Shown here: piece by piece, positions 19,644 to 33,000 of the stretch
Numbering within the stretch: position 1 is the first letter of the stretch
Layout of the letters: every line of letters begins with the position of its first letter
Source of the DNA: Antedon mediterranea
Lineage: Eukaryota > Echinodermata > Crinoidea > Comatulida > Antedonidae
Reading direction: 5' to 3'
Assembly: GCF_964355755.1 (NCBI RefSeq)
Contig: NC_092676.1
Coordinates: forward strand, 29,122,288-29,186,287
Length of the DNA: 64,000 nt
Program-made: the position numbers and the translations under genes
Notes under the pieces: generated by a model
What the model was told of the DNA's origin: nothing
Database searches by the model: none
The model's input: only the letters and a program-made list of their open reading frames with translations

Positions 19644-22600
19644 TCATGGCTTATCCTGCTTTGAACAAAACAACCCGTCCATGTTATCCTGGCTAACAGT
19701 GTCATTGTCACCATGGCAACTATGTTTGTATATTTCTAAAAATTCATCTAAGAACACATCCCATTTTTTCTGCCAAAGTTCTTTCAATTCCAATTTTTTC
19801 GTGTCCGAGAGAGCTGAATACCTGAAAGAAAATTGAAGTAATTATTATTAATTTATTATTTATTTAAATAAACCAAAGATTAAAATAACCACCTAATTCT
19901 CTGTACTGTATCTTCACATATGGCTATTTGTCCAGTGTCATACTGTAGGCAAATTCTGTAATACTACTGACCAATGATACAGATGTCACATGTGATACAT
20001 TGTAATACTGTATTACAGAACTTGCCTATGATACTGGACAGATTATAGATACGGTACTGATAATTGGCTAAAATAACACAGAGCCTACACGAGTAAACAA
20101 ATATATATTGTCAGTAATTTTTCTTTAGTTAAGTTAATATAAATTCATCGTATACTTAATAAAATCAAAACTGCAACTTAAACAAAACGGATTCTTTACT
20201 TTATAGAGTTGAGTGCAAGTTTCTTCAAAGTCCTTAAATCCGCCTTCTCTCCTCCAAATGCCATGAACGCCTCATAGAAATCATATGAAAGTCCTTTAGC
20301 ACCCCAGACCACAGGGTCATCTGAGCTGATGACAACTGGGTAGTCATTGGCTAGTAGGTAGGTACCAGGATGATTACGTAGGTCATCGACCAACTTAAGT
20401 ACCTAAAAGAAAACAATAAATAAATTAAATATCTACATAAAGTTAAAATATTCACCTACTTCTTTTTTCTATGAATGTGTTAAAAAAAGCATAAAAGTAG
20501 AGGTGGGCTTAATTTCTTCCATAAAGGGTCATGCCAGGTATTTTTTTCTCACCTGGTTGGATATTGGGTTCAGTTCTAAAGCTATACCACGCTTTTTGAC
20601 CTCTTCAAGTACTTTAGGATGTTTTAAGATAGCGTATGCATGTCCAATACGACTTGAGTTCAATAGTAAAGCATCAATAAGGTTTTCATCAATGCTTCTG
20701 CCTTGCCAATCTGTGAATAAAGTGTAAAGAAATTCAGTTAGAAATCACTAAAAGTTTGATGTGATTTGGTAGTGATATACCCAAATATGGTAGTGATATG
20801 ACACCAACTAAAGTCCTTTCGTTTTCACAATGCACCACTAGACAACACAATATTCTTTTTTTTATAAAGTTTCAATGTTGTTCCTTGAACACCTGTGTCC
20901 GTAGTCACCAATCACACTTAAGTGAGATATTTCCCTTAAATATTTCACTTAACTCAATAAATATTTAAGTATTTCCCTTAAATTGTATTCATTAAAATGT
21001 GTGTGTGTGTTTGGTGAATACGGCCACTGGATACTAGACATCCAATAAAAGTTAAACATACTGTACCTGTTTCTCCAGCATGAAAGAAGAAAGGCAATTT
21101 AACATTTTGATTGGCTGGTTCCAATAGCTGGTTAATAAAGTGATTGAGAGAGTAGCCTACGTCTTCTTCACCAACTAAATCAAAACCTATCATGGTGTCT
21201 GGAAATTTCTTTATTAAATCAATTGCTAAGGTCACAGCATCTTGTACTGCTTGTTCAGATACAAATCTATAATAAAAAAATGATTATTTGAAATTAGCAT
21301 AGCATATTATTTTAAAGATATGTGCTCTGCATAGCACAGATCTTAAAATATGCATCCTCCATCTTCATAATGTAATTGAAAAAAATGAAATTCTTGATAT
21401 CAATACTAATGTTTATATATATATATATCACTTGCACTGAAGAAGGGCTAGTGTTGCCTGCAAGCTCTGCTAACTTTTCTGGCTGTTTTACTTTATCGTT
21501 TTGATTTAGCTTTTCGCTTTTTTTTTGTATCCTCATTGAGATCCAGCCACTGATACCCACAGCATTGTCATTTTTTCAGTTATTTGCCTTTGGATTTATA
21601 TATATCATTTTATATATTTATTTTATAATAATAATAATAATAATCTTCTGCCACTATCATCAAAGTGTATTGTGACCAATAGTGGATCCAGTGTTTGAAG
21701 GGAGTGAGTGGTGAGTGGGGAGGGGCCTGCTTCGCACTCTACGTCTTACACCACTACATACCATTATCATCCAGTTGTACCATTTAGGCTCCTCCAGTTT
21801 ATACACGTTATTAGTAAAGTGAAATGAAATGATAGATGTTCATAACTGTATAATTTGCGCATTATAATTGTCCTTTGTATAATGAATGTAGATCTAATAT
21901 ATTTACCTTAATGATGTATAGATAATGTTGGCATCATAGAAGTTAGGATGAGTGTCTTTGTATTCTTGAATGACGTCTTGAAACATTTTCATTGTATCCA
22001 TCGGATTACCTTTACTCTCATCCTCAAATTGAATCTGAAACATTTAAAGAATATTAATCAATGGTAGGAGTAGAGTTCTGATAACAAAATTAAGCATATG
22101 CTTATTTACCGGTAGATAGGAGTAGAGTTCTGATAACAAAATTAAGCATAATGTTTATTTACTGGTAGGAGTAGTGTTCTGATCTCCATGTACTGAACAT
22201 TGTCCTCTTCAAATTCACTCATAGCCTGATCAAAGTAACTCTTAAAACCTGCAGAGGAGAATACCAGATCTCCAACAGGTTCCAAGGAAGGACCAAACTT
22301 AGCCCAAGAGGCATTACCATTGGGGTACGCTGTATGTGGATCGTCTACTACCATTGAAAAACTCTGCATTAGCCTGTTAAGATAACAGAGAATAATTAAG
22401 AAAATAATTATAGTTTGTTTATTTGATACCATTATTCTTTTGTTCTTGAGACTTAATAGGGTCCATGATAAGAATGTTGCATCTTTTTTCTTTAATTGCA
22501 TTTGTATATTTTGTTATGTCATCATTATCTATTATAAATGTTAATGTTGTTGATAAATGAGTATACACTGTAAAAAGACATCTTTGGTAATAAAAGTACA

Positions 22601-23531
22601 TATTGTATGGTTATAATAGGGAACTTATTTATACATGATAGTGTATTGACAGTCCTAATTACACACGTCAACAACCAATAAAATAAATTTTCAATTTATA
22701 ATATAAATCAAAATCTTACATTTCATCAAATACTCTTACATTTCTCTTGCGAGTTTCTGAAACAAGTTTCCAGTTGTCTTGACAAAGTAGGTGCGGTGAT
22801 GGAATATTTTTGGAGAATTTGAAATGTAAAATATCAGGGCCATCTGACTTTGAGTCTTTACAAAAATACAGATTTGGAAGGTATGTCAGATTTTTTATGA
22901 CCCAAGTGACATTTGATAATGACATCTCATGAATATGCAAAGCAGATCCTGAAAAAAAAAAAAATTAAACTATATTTACACATTTTATCTATCTACTAAA
23001 ATATTTTTAAAAGTTAATAATTAATAAATGTAAATTGTTTTTACCTAATAGCTATTTTTCACATGACTTATATTATCAATACATTTCATTTAGTATTGTA
23101 AATTTCTTTCATATCACTTTATTATTTGTTGTACCAATTAATCCTCCTGAGTGGGATTCACTGATTTTGCTGACTAATAACAAAATAATAAGTAAAATGA
23201 TCTAAGTACCTTTTGGCATTTTCTGAATAACTTGAAACACTTTACTTGCTTCAATGTCCTCTTTTGCAATCAAAAAATTTCTTGACGGTGGAAAATTATT
23301 TAATTTTTCTGCAGAATCAAACTCCATTTTCTTGAAATGCATAAGAGTCGCGTTGACAGCTTTTTCCTTTTCGTTCAGAGTAACATCCCAACCTAACATT
23401 TTGTCTGATTCCGTCTTCAGATACTGCGATCTCATTGCCTCGTACTGCCTCACATTCATTGCAAATGATAAAGTATTGGTAGAAAATTGTAAAACGACCA
23501 AGAAGAATGCAGCATTAACAATGGACAACAT
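19644..23531 (-). CDS. ADA2: Adenosine deaminase 2 / ADGF (secreted), 8 exons
   Basis: Deaminates adenosine and 2'-deoxyadenosine to inosine forms, acting outside the cell or in lysosomes; invertebrate ADGFs are also growth factors. Exons, 5' to 3': 23531-23210, 22948-22720, 22373-22163, 22034-21907, 21266-21067, 20710-20553, 20402-20200, 19821-19644. Phases close; 542 residues (human 511). The first 24 residues form a signal peptide ([10 protein letters not shown] core), followed by the ADGF N-terminal dimerisation region. Metal and catalytic motifs are present: MPKGSALHIH (His112, His114), HAGET (359-363), RIGHA (His387) and SSDDP (442-446). [14 protein letters not shown] and KADLRTLK follow as in ADA2. 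The Asp after the HxH motif in human is Glu here. The C-terminal 25 residues are unlike human. Head-to-head with CECR2, tail-to-tail with CLN3. Confidence 0.96.
19919..20047. mobile_element. Palindromic element with CACATGTG core (family D)
   Basis: TTGTCCAGTGTCATACTGTA on the left is mirrored by GCCTATGATACTGGACA on the right, with GATACAGATGTCACATGTGA at the centre. Related short palindromes occur at 18945-19015 and 40185-40340. It lies in the ADA2 intron between the exons at 19644-19821 and 20200-20402. Confidence 0.65.
20753..20801. mobile_element. CArG MITE (family A) copy 6, fragment
   Basis: Only AGTTTGATGTGATTTGGTAG and CCAAATATGGTAGTGATATG remain. It begins about 43 bases upstream of the ADA2 exon at 20553-20710. 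Confidence 0.7.
22063..22165. repeat. About 50-bp tandem repeat copying the ADA2 exon 3 / intron 3 border
   Basis: GGTAGGAGTAG-GTTCTGAT is found three times, starting near 22063, 22111 and 22164. The third is the true exon end plus donor. The second copy keeps a donor-like GGTAAAT on the minus strand at 22110-22104. Its use would add 53 bases and bring in a stop. Confidence 0.8.
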
Positions 23532-24027
23532 TATGCAATAAGTTTGTGCTTAAAACCTATAAAGAGTCCCAGAAGCCAAAGAGCAGTGTCTATACTTGTT
23601 TGTATTGTAGGCTGAGCTCAAAACAGTCAGTGGTTTTGTTTCTTGCTTACTGTACCTTGCACAAGAATACTAATTGCAAAACTGCACTACGTAATACCTT
23701 TTTCGTTTATGAAATAGCCGTGAACCTTGCGCCTTCCTTATCATACCAGCAGTTGTTTTAGTCAGAAATTCCCGAAATCATTGTTTATAATAATTGTTGA
23801 GTGTGAAATTTTATTTAGTGATTTCCCTGGTATTATATTTTTACCGATTGGTGGCGCTATTCAGATTTTGCAGTTCGTGTCATGCGCGTGTGTGAAATAA
23901 CCGGTGGCGGCGACGACGCGAGAGAAAGAGGAACGAGGAAAATGGATGTTTAGATAATTTTGCCAAGAAACACTTAATTTTGATCCATGATTTTTTTTGA
24001 TCAGCAGTTGATTCGGGCTTAGTTGAC
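23532..24027. promoter_or_regulatory. Bidirectional promoter region between ADA2 and CECR2
   Basis: The two start codons are 496 bases apart on opposite strands, so both 5' UTRs and promoters must fit here unless unseen 5' exons exist. The CECR2-proximal part (23870-23940) is locally GC-rich with several CG dinucleotides (GGCGGCGACGACGCG), unlike the AT-rich surroundings. No TATA box stands out. Confidence 0.6.
23942..24022 (+). promoter_or_regulatory. Two small upstream ORFs in the CECR2 leader
   Basis: ATG at 23942 opens a 3-codon frame ending TAG at 23953. A second ATG at 23987 opens an 11-codon frame ending TAG at 24022, only 5 bases before the CECR2 ATG at 24028. If transcription starts upstream of them, both could restrain CECR2 translation; the transcript start is not known. 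Confidence 0.45.
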
Positions 24028-27000
24028 ATGGCTACCGATGCGAAAAAGGGTAGAGCCTCCTTGGTAGAAATACAAACTTGGTGGAAAGTCCCCTCGATTG
24101 CTCATTTTTGCTCTTTATTCAGAACAAAATTTGGGTTGCCAGATTTCGAGATTGAGGTGAGGAAGAGCGTTTGCATTTGTTCAGTGTGTGTTTAGATTGA
24201 TTAGTATGCGAGCTTACAGGTCGGCCTAGGCCTAAAATTAACTCGAGCGTAGGCTATGACAATAACAAGAATGGCATGAAAAGCGCCTCTACATCGTACA
24301 TCCTACTCAAACTCACAATTGTTTATTTATTATTATATTACGCATATACAATTTTGTTGAATATGAGAGATACGCACTTTATTTATTGAGTATTTTATAA
24401 TTTAGATAAATATTTAAAAGAAGAACATTTTTAGAAAAAAGTTATTAAACTAGGCCTAGGTAGGCTATTATTATTAGTATCCAGTCTCCTACCTGCTGCT
24501 GCTGGTTCATTGTTGATGAGGCCCATCCGCATGAAAGAATATAACAAACAGTGTAGTTGTACATTTAATTTTAAAAACGTATGACAATTTCATCTCTGTG
24601 GATGAGGCACCTAAAAACATCACGATCGATCCTTTTTTGAGAATGTATTTTTTTGATTGGTAGGAATTGGAGGAGGCTTTGATTACGGATACCGAAGAAG
24701 ATCCTAGCTATTTTCTCAAGAATCTCCTAGCAAGAATTCTCTTTGGCTGCTATGGCAAAAGAGACATTGGGTAAGAAATAAACAATAATATTTATTACAG
24801 TATAAATTTGTATTGAGCCTCTTTTCTCTATTTATCAAGCAATGATCTATATGTCATATTTGTATTGATGCTTCATGAGCTTAAGAATCGAGAAAGAGAA
24901 ATTTATGAGAGGACTACTGTACCTCAAAGATGGAGTAACTGGAAATACACACTCATCATCATCATCTCCCTATACTGTGCAGAACCTTTTTTTAGTATAG
25001 TCGCACACTATTAGCTACTGTAATATTAATTCAAAATCTTATTTTTCAGTGTCACAACATACGATAGGTACCTGCGTGACATAATGAAGAATCGTTGGGA
25101 AATAGAGGAGTCACGAGTGAATCCATTAAACATCGAAGACACAACATATCACTCTTTGCCAACACTTAGCAAAGTTGAAGTGTTACACAGCTTGTGTGAC
25201 TATAGACTTGATGCTGAAGATGTGTCAGAATTGTTAAAGGTTCGTCAAGAACAATTACTAATCCAAAATCAACAAAAAAAACAAAATCAGTGGCGTAACA
25301 GCTTTGACACTGACAGCTTTGTGCACAAACCCAAGGGCCCCAGATCATAAACAGCCCACTGCAACTACCCACTGAGTGTTAGAGGGCCCTTAGGAGTACT
25401 AAACCAGGGGCCTATGCCTCTTGTGTTCTGCCACTGAACAAAATTCTTAGATTTTTATCAAATTGTATACAGGTACAATGTGGAGATCTATAAACATCTT
25501 TTACATATCATGGATGTATTTTGTTAATTTGTATTTTGTATGTGCATGGCCCCAGGGAAGAATAGCTATGTGTATCTGGGCCTCTGTGGGTGAATAAAGT
25601 TGAACTTGAAAATCATATACTGTAGAACAAGATTATTATTATTATTAAACACAAAAACAGGTGGGTGTACATAGACATTTTTGAGTAATTATTTTGACAT
25701 ACTGGACATAGTAAAATTATACTGTACTTCTTTAATTCAGGGTACAATTGCTGAGCATATGAGAATCGAACCACTTGGATCTGATAGTGAAGGGGCAAAG
25801 TATTGGTACTTTTATGGAACACGGTTGTACAAAGAAGCAAAGAAACTTACAAAATCAGAAAAAGATGAATTAAGAAAAAAGAGGTTAGAAAGAAAATGTT
25901 ACATCATTTATTAAGAAAGGTTTTTCTGCTGTCCCATTTGGTGGAAAAAATACATTATTTTACAGTATGAACAAACAAATTCTCCTTAAATTTAGTGCAT
26001 ATTGCAACTCAATCTAAATAGGAGTGGCATTTGATAGCAAAGTAACAATTATTTTTATCAGTATATCATATCATGTTTTATCAGTGTCACATCATCACAG
26101 TGATCAAAACAGTTTTGTTTAAATATATCAACCAATTTTAGGGAAAAAGAAAAACGTAAGAGGAGAAGAGAAAAGGCAAAAGAAAGAGCAAAAGAAAAGG
26201 ATAAACTAAAAATGATAAAAATGGTGAAGAAAAATGCTGACCACCAGGCAGCGGCCGAGGACAGTCAAAACGACAGTTGCACTGAAGAGCAGGGTCAGGA
26301 GACACCGACCACAAGCACAACGGTGTCTAGCGAAAGTGATAGTGATGATGATTTGGAGCCTCCACGATGGCATATAGTCTGCAACACCATGGAAGATTGG
26401 GAAGAACTTGCTACTAAGTTTAAGAAGACAAAAAGTAAAAATGAGAAAGAGTTGTATCGGGCACTGGCTAATGATTTCTTACCAGTAATGGTTGATCTGT
26501 ACAATCAAAAGGTATTAGTTTTCTCACTAGCCCACTGTGCCAGTTTTTATATTTTATATATATTTTACTAAACCTTCATGGTATTTTACTGTCTTGAATT
26601 AACATTACAAACTACACATTCATAACAGTTAGGTGTAGATGTTCTATTGTTAAATGAACCTAGGTTTATTAATGGTACTCTAGCCCATTGGGAATAAGAA
26701 GATTTAATAGTAACTGGTAAAGCTCTGTCTACACTATCAAACTAGTTTGACAAAAAAAGTGTGGTGTTCTTAAATAGGGTAGTGATATTCTCAAATATGG
26801 TATGGTATATGGGCACATCAAATGCTTGTTGTGTCTAAATCTTTAAACATGTTGTGTTTTACAGGAGAAAGCTTTACGGAAGAAACTGCTGGAAATGGCC
26901 CCAAGGAGAACTTCTGGACGAATACAAGAAAAAAAGCAAAATGTGGTTGAGGTAATTAAAAAAAAACGATACACTACTATTAATTAAAGATGCTTTTTGG

Positions 27001-30000
27001 CGTAACCTGTTTTGGTATTTTGAGGTGTCGTGTTTTCTAGAACTTGCTTCTTATTTTGATGTACCGTAACTATAGCTTGTTAAGCCTCTTAATCTATTTC
27101 TTTTTTTAGTGCTTTTTCAAATCTATATTATTATTATTACAAACAAATTGTATAAAACACATTTTTGTTGACATAATACATAAAGCAACTGATAGCATCG
27201 TATAATTTTTACTTACGACTTTAGGATGAATATGAAGAGTTTATTATTGGAGAAGAAAATGAAGAAGAAGAAGAAGATAAATTCGCCACTAATGAACGTC
27301 GACAAAGAAATCGACAATATCGTAAAGAAATGCAAGAATTCGAAGAACAAGAAGCGATAAAAAGGAAGGAAGAAGAAGAGGAAAGGGCTAAACTTGCAAA
27401 AGAAGGTAAATTAAAGATACTGAACTATGGTGCTTTAGTACAAGTGAATTTCAATACTACATATTTTCAGCACAAGAAGCTATGTGAATATCTGTGGTTT
27501 TAGATTTTTAAAATCTGTGTGTCATCACTGTACATTATTTGTGTTTTTAACCATCAGGAAACCAAATGTTTGCCTATATTTTGTTCATGAGAAAGAATTG
27601 CCTTATCTTTTTAGATCGAGCTAGACGTGTCCAGCTGCGAGAGGAAAGAGCCCAACTAATAGCCGAAGGGAAACCAATACCACGAGAACTTAAGAACCCA
27701 AGTCCTGTTCCTATATCGTCAAGACCAAAGAGAGCAAAAAAAATGTTGAAAAGTTCATGTGAACAAAATCGAGATGAGGAATTTGATGCTCTGTATATAA
27801 GTATGCATAAAGGTATGTAGGGTAGGATCTTTCACACCTGTTTTGGCATGGGGCTATGCGCCAATCGATATGCATGTAGCCGTGTGGAAATAAAACATTG
27901 ATGTTTGATTTGCCGGCGCCGGAAGAAGTGTGAAAGACTCTTTAATTCTGCATAAATATACTGTGCTTAAATCAAATATCCTATCTACTGATGAGTGGCC
28001 TTCTATACCCCTTCTCCTTATCTCTAGTTATATACTCTTAGGCCGTGTTTCCGCAACCAAAACAAAACAAATTTTTTAACCAATCAAGTAATTAATTCAA
28101 AATAAAGTGTGCATGATCAGTCATTACCGAGCAACCAAGTACCAAATCTCAACATATTGTCCTTCAGGTCAAAGGTCAAAAATTATTAAAATTATCAGAT
28201 TTGAATGAGATAATTATCTGTTAATTTTTATCGGTTAATTAGCGATTAATTTTTAACACCTACATACCCAGCTTTTTATTTGTCAATGAGTTGGTGTTTC
28301 CTTTTAGACAAAATCAGAAACAAAATCAGATTATGTCTGAATAATCCATTGTTGGCTTAATTCTGTATGTCTTATCTTCATCTGTTATTTGGCTTAATCA
28401 TGTGTGTCATTTATCTTCATTTATTTATTCATAGTTCTTGATGCTTTGAAACGTGACACTAATTCCTGGCCATTTCTTGAACCTGTAAGTGAAGAAGTTG
28501 CACCAAAATACTATGAATTCATTAAGAAACCAATGGACATCAGCACTATGGAACAGAACTTGGACAACAAGAAGTACCAAACTAAATTAGAGGTTAGTTA
28601 TAGCAAGGAAATCTAACAACAGGATGCTAAGCTTGCCTTGTTAAGATAGAAACTTGTAACAGTCCTTTGATCTTACAATTGGCTGGGACAAATTCTTTGA
28701 AGTGGACCTATGGAGGCCTTCTAATGCAGAGCAGAGAAAGTGGTGGTTCTTCTTTTATTGAATGATTTTACATAACCTAAATTTGTTAATTTGTTTTATA
28801 TCTCAGTTTGTTGATGATGTGCATCTGATGTTTGAAAACTGTGAGACATACAATGGAACTGAAAGTGGTAAGATTTTAAAATAAGAGATTGAAGAACAAT
28901 CAGACAGATGATTTAATTCTCAATTATTTCAGGATTTTCTGTACAGACACAACTAAATGTATCCTTAAAATTTGACCCCAGGACAGACATCACATCTACA
29001 GTAGCAAGATTATATGAGGTTGTGTTGCAGTGGCCATATTCATTGTTCATACTTAAGCTTGGTTCCCACTACGATGCAACTCAAGGACCTAGAAACAAAA
29101 GCCAGCCAGTTGACCAATGAATAATAAATATATAAATAATTTTTTTTAATTTAGGGAAGTATTATTCAAACTGGTACTTGTCATTGGTAAACTCGCTTAC
29201 ATTGTGTCTACGCCCTGTAATTACGTCTTAGTGGGAACTAAGCTTTAGGCTAAAGGAAACAAAACCAACATTCTCTTGAGGGAAATCCTTAGTAATAAAG
29301 GAGCATATTTCTAGTGTAAAGACTTATACTATTCTAATGTGTTTTATTTTAGAATACACTGAGATGGCACAGGCTTTGGAAGTTGTATTTACCAGAATGA
29401 TGTTAAAATGTTTTCCAGAGGATGACATGGATTTTTTAGAAGATGATTTTTTTATGAGTGAGCAGTGTAAACCAAGAAGATCGGGTCGCACTGTGAAGGA
29501 TACGTTAGCTGATGATGAAAATGTGTTTGGTTCATTTCGTGAAGACGATAGCTCAGATGAAAACCAATCAGAAGATGATTGTTATCATCCTACAAATAAA
29601 AAAATGAAAATGAATAGTCCAGTTTCAAAGCGCCCTCAACGAGTGCCACGTGTGAATTATACAGGAGACGATTTAAAGGATGATTCGAAAGATGGCATGA
29701 GGAGGGTTCATGCGTTCAGAAATTTTTATAGTAATCGTGCAAGTTTTAATGCAGATCCAATGTATGGTGTAACTTGCAGTCATATGAGTGTTATGCGTGT
29801 GGTTGACGGTAAGATTATTGAAGAACGTGGACCAGCAGTCAGGCCAACAAGTCAGACGGCGTTGCCAGCAAAAGATGTTAAAAACCTGAGCGATGATGGT
29901 GAAAATAAAGACAATGAAAAGCCTAGTACAGTTGGCATTCCCGTTCCAAGTAGCAGTGGCCTGGATGCTACTCAAGAAGATACGGAATTAGTAAAGAAAG

Positions 30001-33000
30001 AAGACCCATTTAAGACTGACAAAACGCAAAACAATGAACAATTAAAAAGTGATGACAAAATAGTAAACAAAGTAAAGTCTGTAAGGAGAGGAAGAATCGC
30101 TAAAAAGGAAAAATCACCGAAAACAGTGGATACTGAGGATGGAATAAAAAACAATTTAAGCTCATTTATGAAACATCCGAAGGTACGATCCAAAAAGGAA
30201 CGACTTAAGGAAGCAGAAACAGTACCTGTTGTGTCGTTACCACAAACCATCTTTACTCCTACCAGCGTCTCAAAAGCAGTGCCCGCTCTTCTTAGTAAAG
30301 GTAATCACCTGAAACAGGAAATGAAAATGATTGCTGTGGATGGTGGAAAAGTTAAAAATGAGGACAAACTACTCTCTACTAGTCTTTTTAAATACAATGG
30401 ACCTAAGAGTCCTAAACAGATGAATGTGGATTTTGATAGAAACATGTCCCCAAGTCACAATATAAAGCATCGACAAAAATCATCTCCAGGTCAAAGATTA
30501 AAAAGTTCCCCAGAAAAAGTCGCAGAGCTTGGTGTAAAAAAAGGTGTTAAGCAAAGATTGAAATCAACATTAAACTTTGATTCTACATTACAAAATCATT
30601 CCATTTCTGGTTCCACTAAAGTTAATTATGAATCTTCAGATGTCTCAACAATATTACCAATCAACTCAGATCAACTTAATTATTCCAAAAACGAAGCTTT
30701 GCATCCGGTCGATGGTTCAGGAGATCAAATAAGAACATTCAGTTCAGGAAAACAAGAATCGCAAACAATGATTCAAGAACGTGCGTCAGTCATTACGTTC
30801 CTTCCAAATAGTGTTCCTCAAAGTGCTGGAGATGCTTCTAGTAGAAACATTGCTTCGGATTTAAAAATACAATTAGACAATCAAAAACAATCACCCAGTG
30901 CCACATGTTCACAATATAATGTGAAATATACACAAGAGGAAAATTCTAATGACAAGTCTGATAGAAGTGATCAAAAAGTTTGTAACGCAAAAACACTTGA
31001 AGCAAAAGGTACTAATGATATTTTACAATCCGATTCTGAAGAAATATACAATAAAACTGACACACCAAGCATTTCGTCAAATCAAGAACCCTTATTACCT
31101 ATAGCATCAGGCCCTCATGGCCATACAGAAATGTATAAGCCACCAATTTTACAAGCAGAGATATCTAATACACTTCTCCCTACTGACCAACAAATAGTTT
31201 ACACTCCTCCAAATTTAGAAGCACAGATCTCTAACACACTGCTTCACAAACAAGAGGTTTATACTTCGCAGAATTTAGAAGCACAGATCTCTAACACACT
31301 GCCCAACGCTGACCAACAAGAAGTTTGTGCACCACAGAATTTAGAGGCCCAGCCTCCCAAATCTAACCACCAAGAAGTTTACACTCTGCCAATTTTGAAG
31401 GTTTCACCTTCCAGCTATAGCCAACAAGAAGTTTTTACTCCGTCAAATTTGGAGACTCCACCTTCGTCAAATTTGGAAGCCCCGCCTCCCAAATCCGACT
31501 ACCAGGAGGTTTACCCTGCACCAAATTTGGAAGCTCAACCCTCCAACTCTGACCTGAAGGATTTAATTGATATAGATGCACTACAAGAAAAGAATTCTAG
31601 GCCTGCACCTGTGAATCCTAGGCCTACGGCTTCACCAACACCATTATTGCCTTTGAATAGTAATAAGACTTTTAACACCACCTCACTGATGATGAATAGG
31701 GTGTTGCTTCCTAACAGCTTAACTATAAACCACATGGATTCACTACAGGCTCATAACAGCTTCAACCAGTTCAAGGGAATGCCGACAACCTACCAGCCAA
31801 GCCAACATGTTCACGGTGATCAGAGGTACCTACCACATGCCTCTGGGACCTTGCAGCATTCTACAGCTACATTACAACAACCTATCACAATGGTACAAGG
31901 AGTTGACACTCAGAAAGCTGGGATCAGGCAACAGTACACTGCGCACCAATACCCACAAGCCACAACATCAAATCTATTACAGTTTTCAGATGCTATGCAG
32001 CCTTATCAGCAGCTCAGTCAGCCTTACGCAGATGCTAATCAACACCACCCTGGAACGCATTCCACTGTGGCAGGCCTACAGCAGCAGCAGAAGGCTCCAC
32101 CAATCAATCCTGGGGCTAGCCACAGATCAGGCATGCCACAGCACACTCTCAGCTTGCCACAAAGCAGCATACACCAGCAGCCTGTTCTAAGCAATGTGCC
32201 AGTAGGGCAGAATCTACAGCAGCAATCTGCACCAGACCACAATTGGGACCACCGGCAACAATCTTATCAAACACAACCTGTTTTCCAGGTAAACTTTCCG
32301 CATGTATGTATCATTTTGTTTCTTTTTGTTTTAATTCCAACACGTTTATTTGTTTATATTTTGTTCCAGAATTTGATGTGGTACTTGTAGTAATCTTGAT
32401 TTTAACAATAATCTTGTTTTATATTTTATTTGATTGCTTTTCTCTATTATTTCCTTTAACCAATGCAAGTGGTTAATTTTGATAATTTATAGTCTCTCTA
32501 TGGTTGCATATTTTGAGTATTTTAAAATATATATATTTTTTTTGTAACAGGTGGTTTCTACTTGAGATTCCCCATTTCCATTCTTTCTTTTTTTTATCTT
32601 TTAATAGTTAAAGACACCTTCCCTACATTTTTTAGATCTATTTTAAGATCACAAACTATATTTAATCTAAAAATAATACTATATGGTCCTATTGCGATAA
32701 CTTTTTTCGTCTTTAAATGGTTAAAAATGTGAAAAATAGGTCGATACTAATAATTACAGCGGCCCGCTATAAATCCCAAAATGCATTGCGCGCGGATTGA
32801 TATTTCTGTTTTTCTTCTGTTATTCACCCACTTTTCGATCGATCGTGAGGCCAAAACAAATGGAAGACTCCTAACTTTTCACCGAAAATACCGGGTTTTC
32901 CCCAATTTGTATCAACGGAGTCTGGCAAAAATAGAAAGACAATTAATGCAGCAACTATACAACGTCAGGCTAGGTATATAGCTAGCGTATGATGTTCGTA

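Noticed and set aside
32243-32476. Hydrophobic frame after the large CECR2 exon
   Set aside because: It is read-through past the donor at 32288 into the intron; the last CECR2 exon is at 33285.
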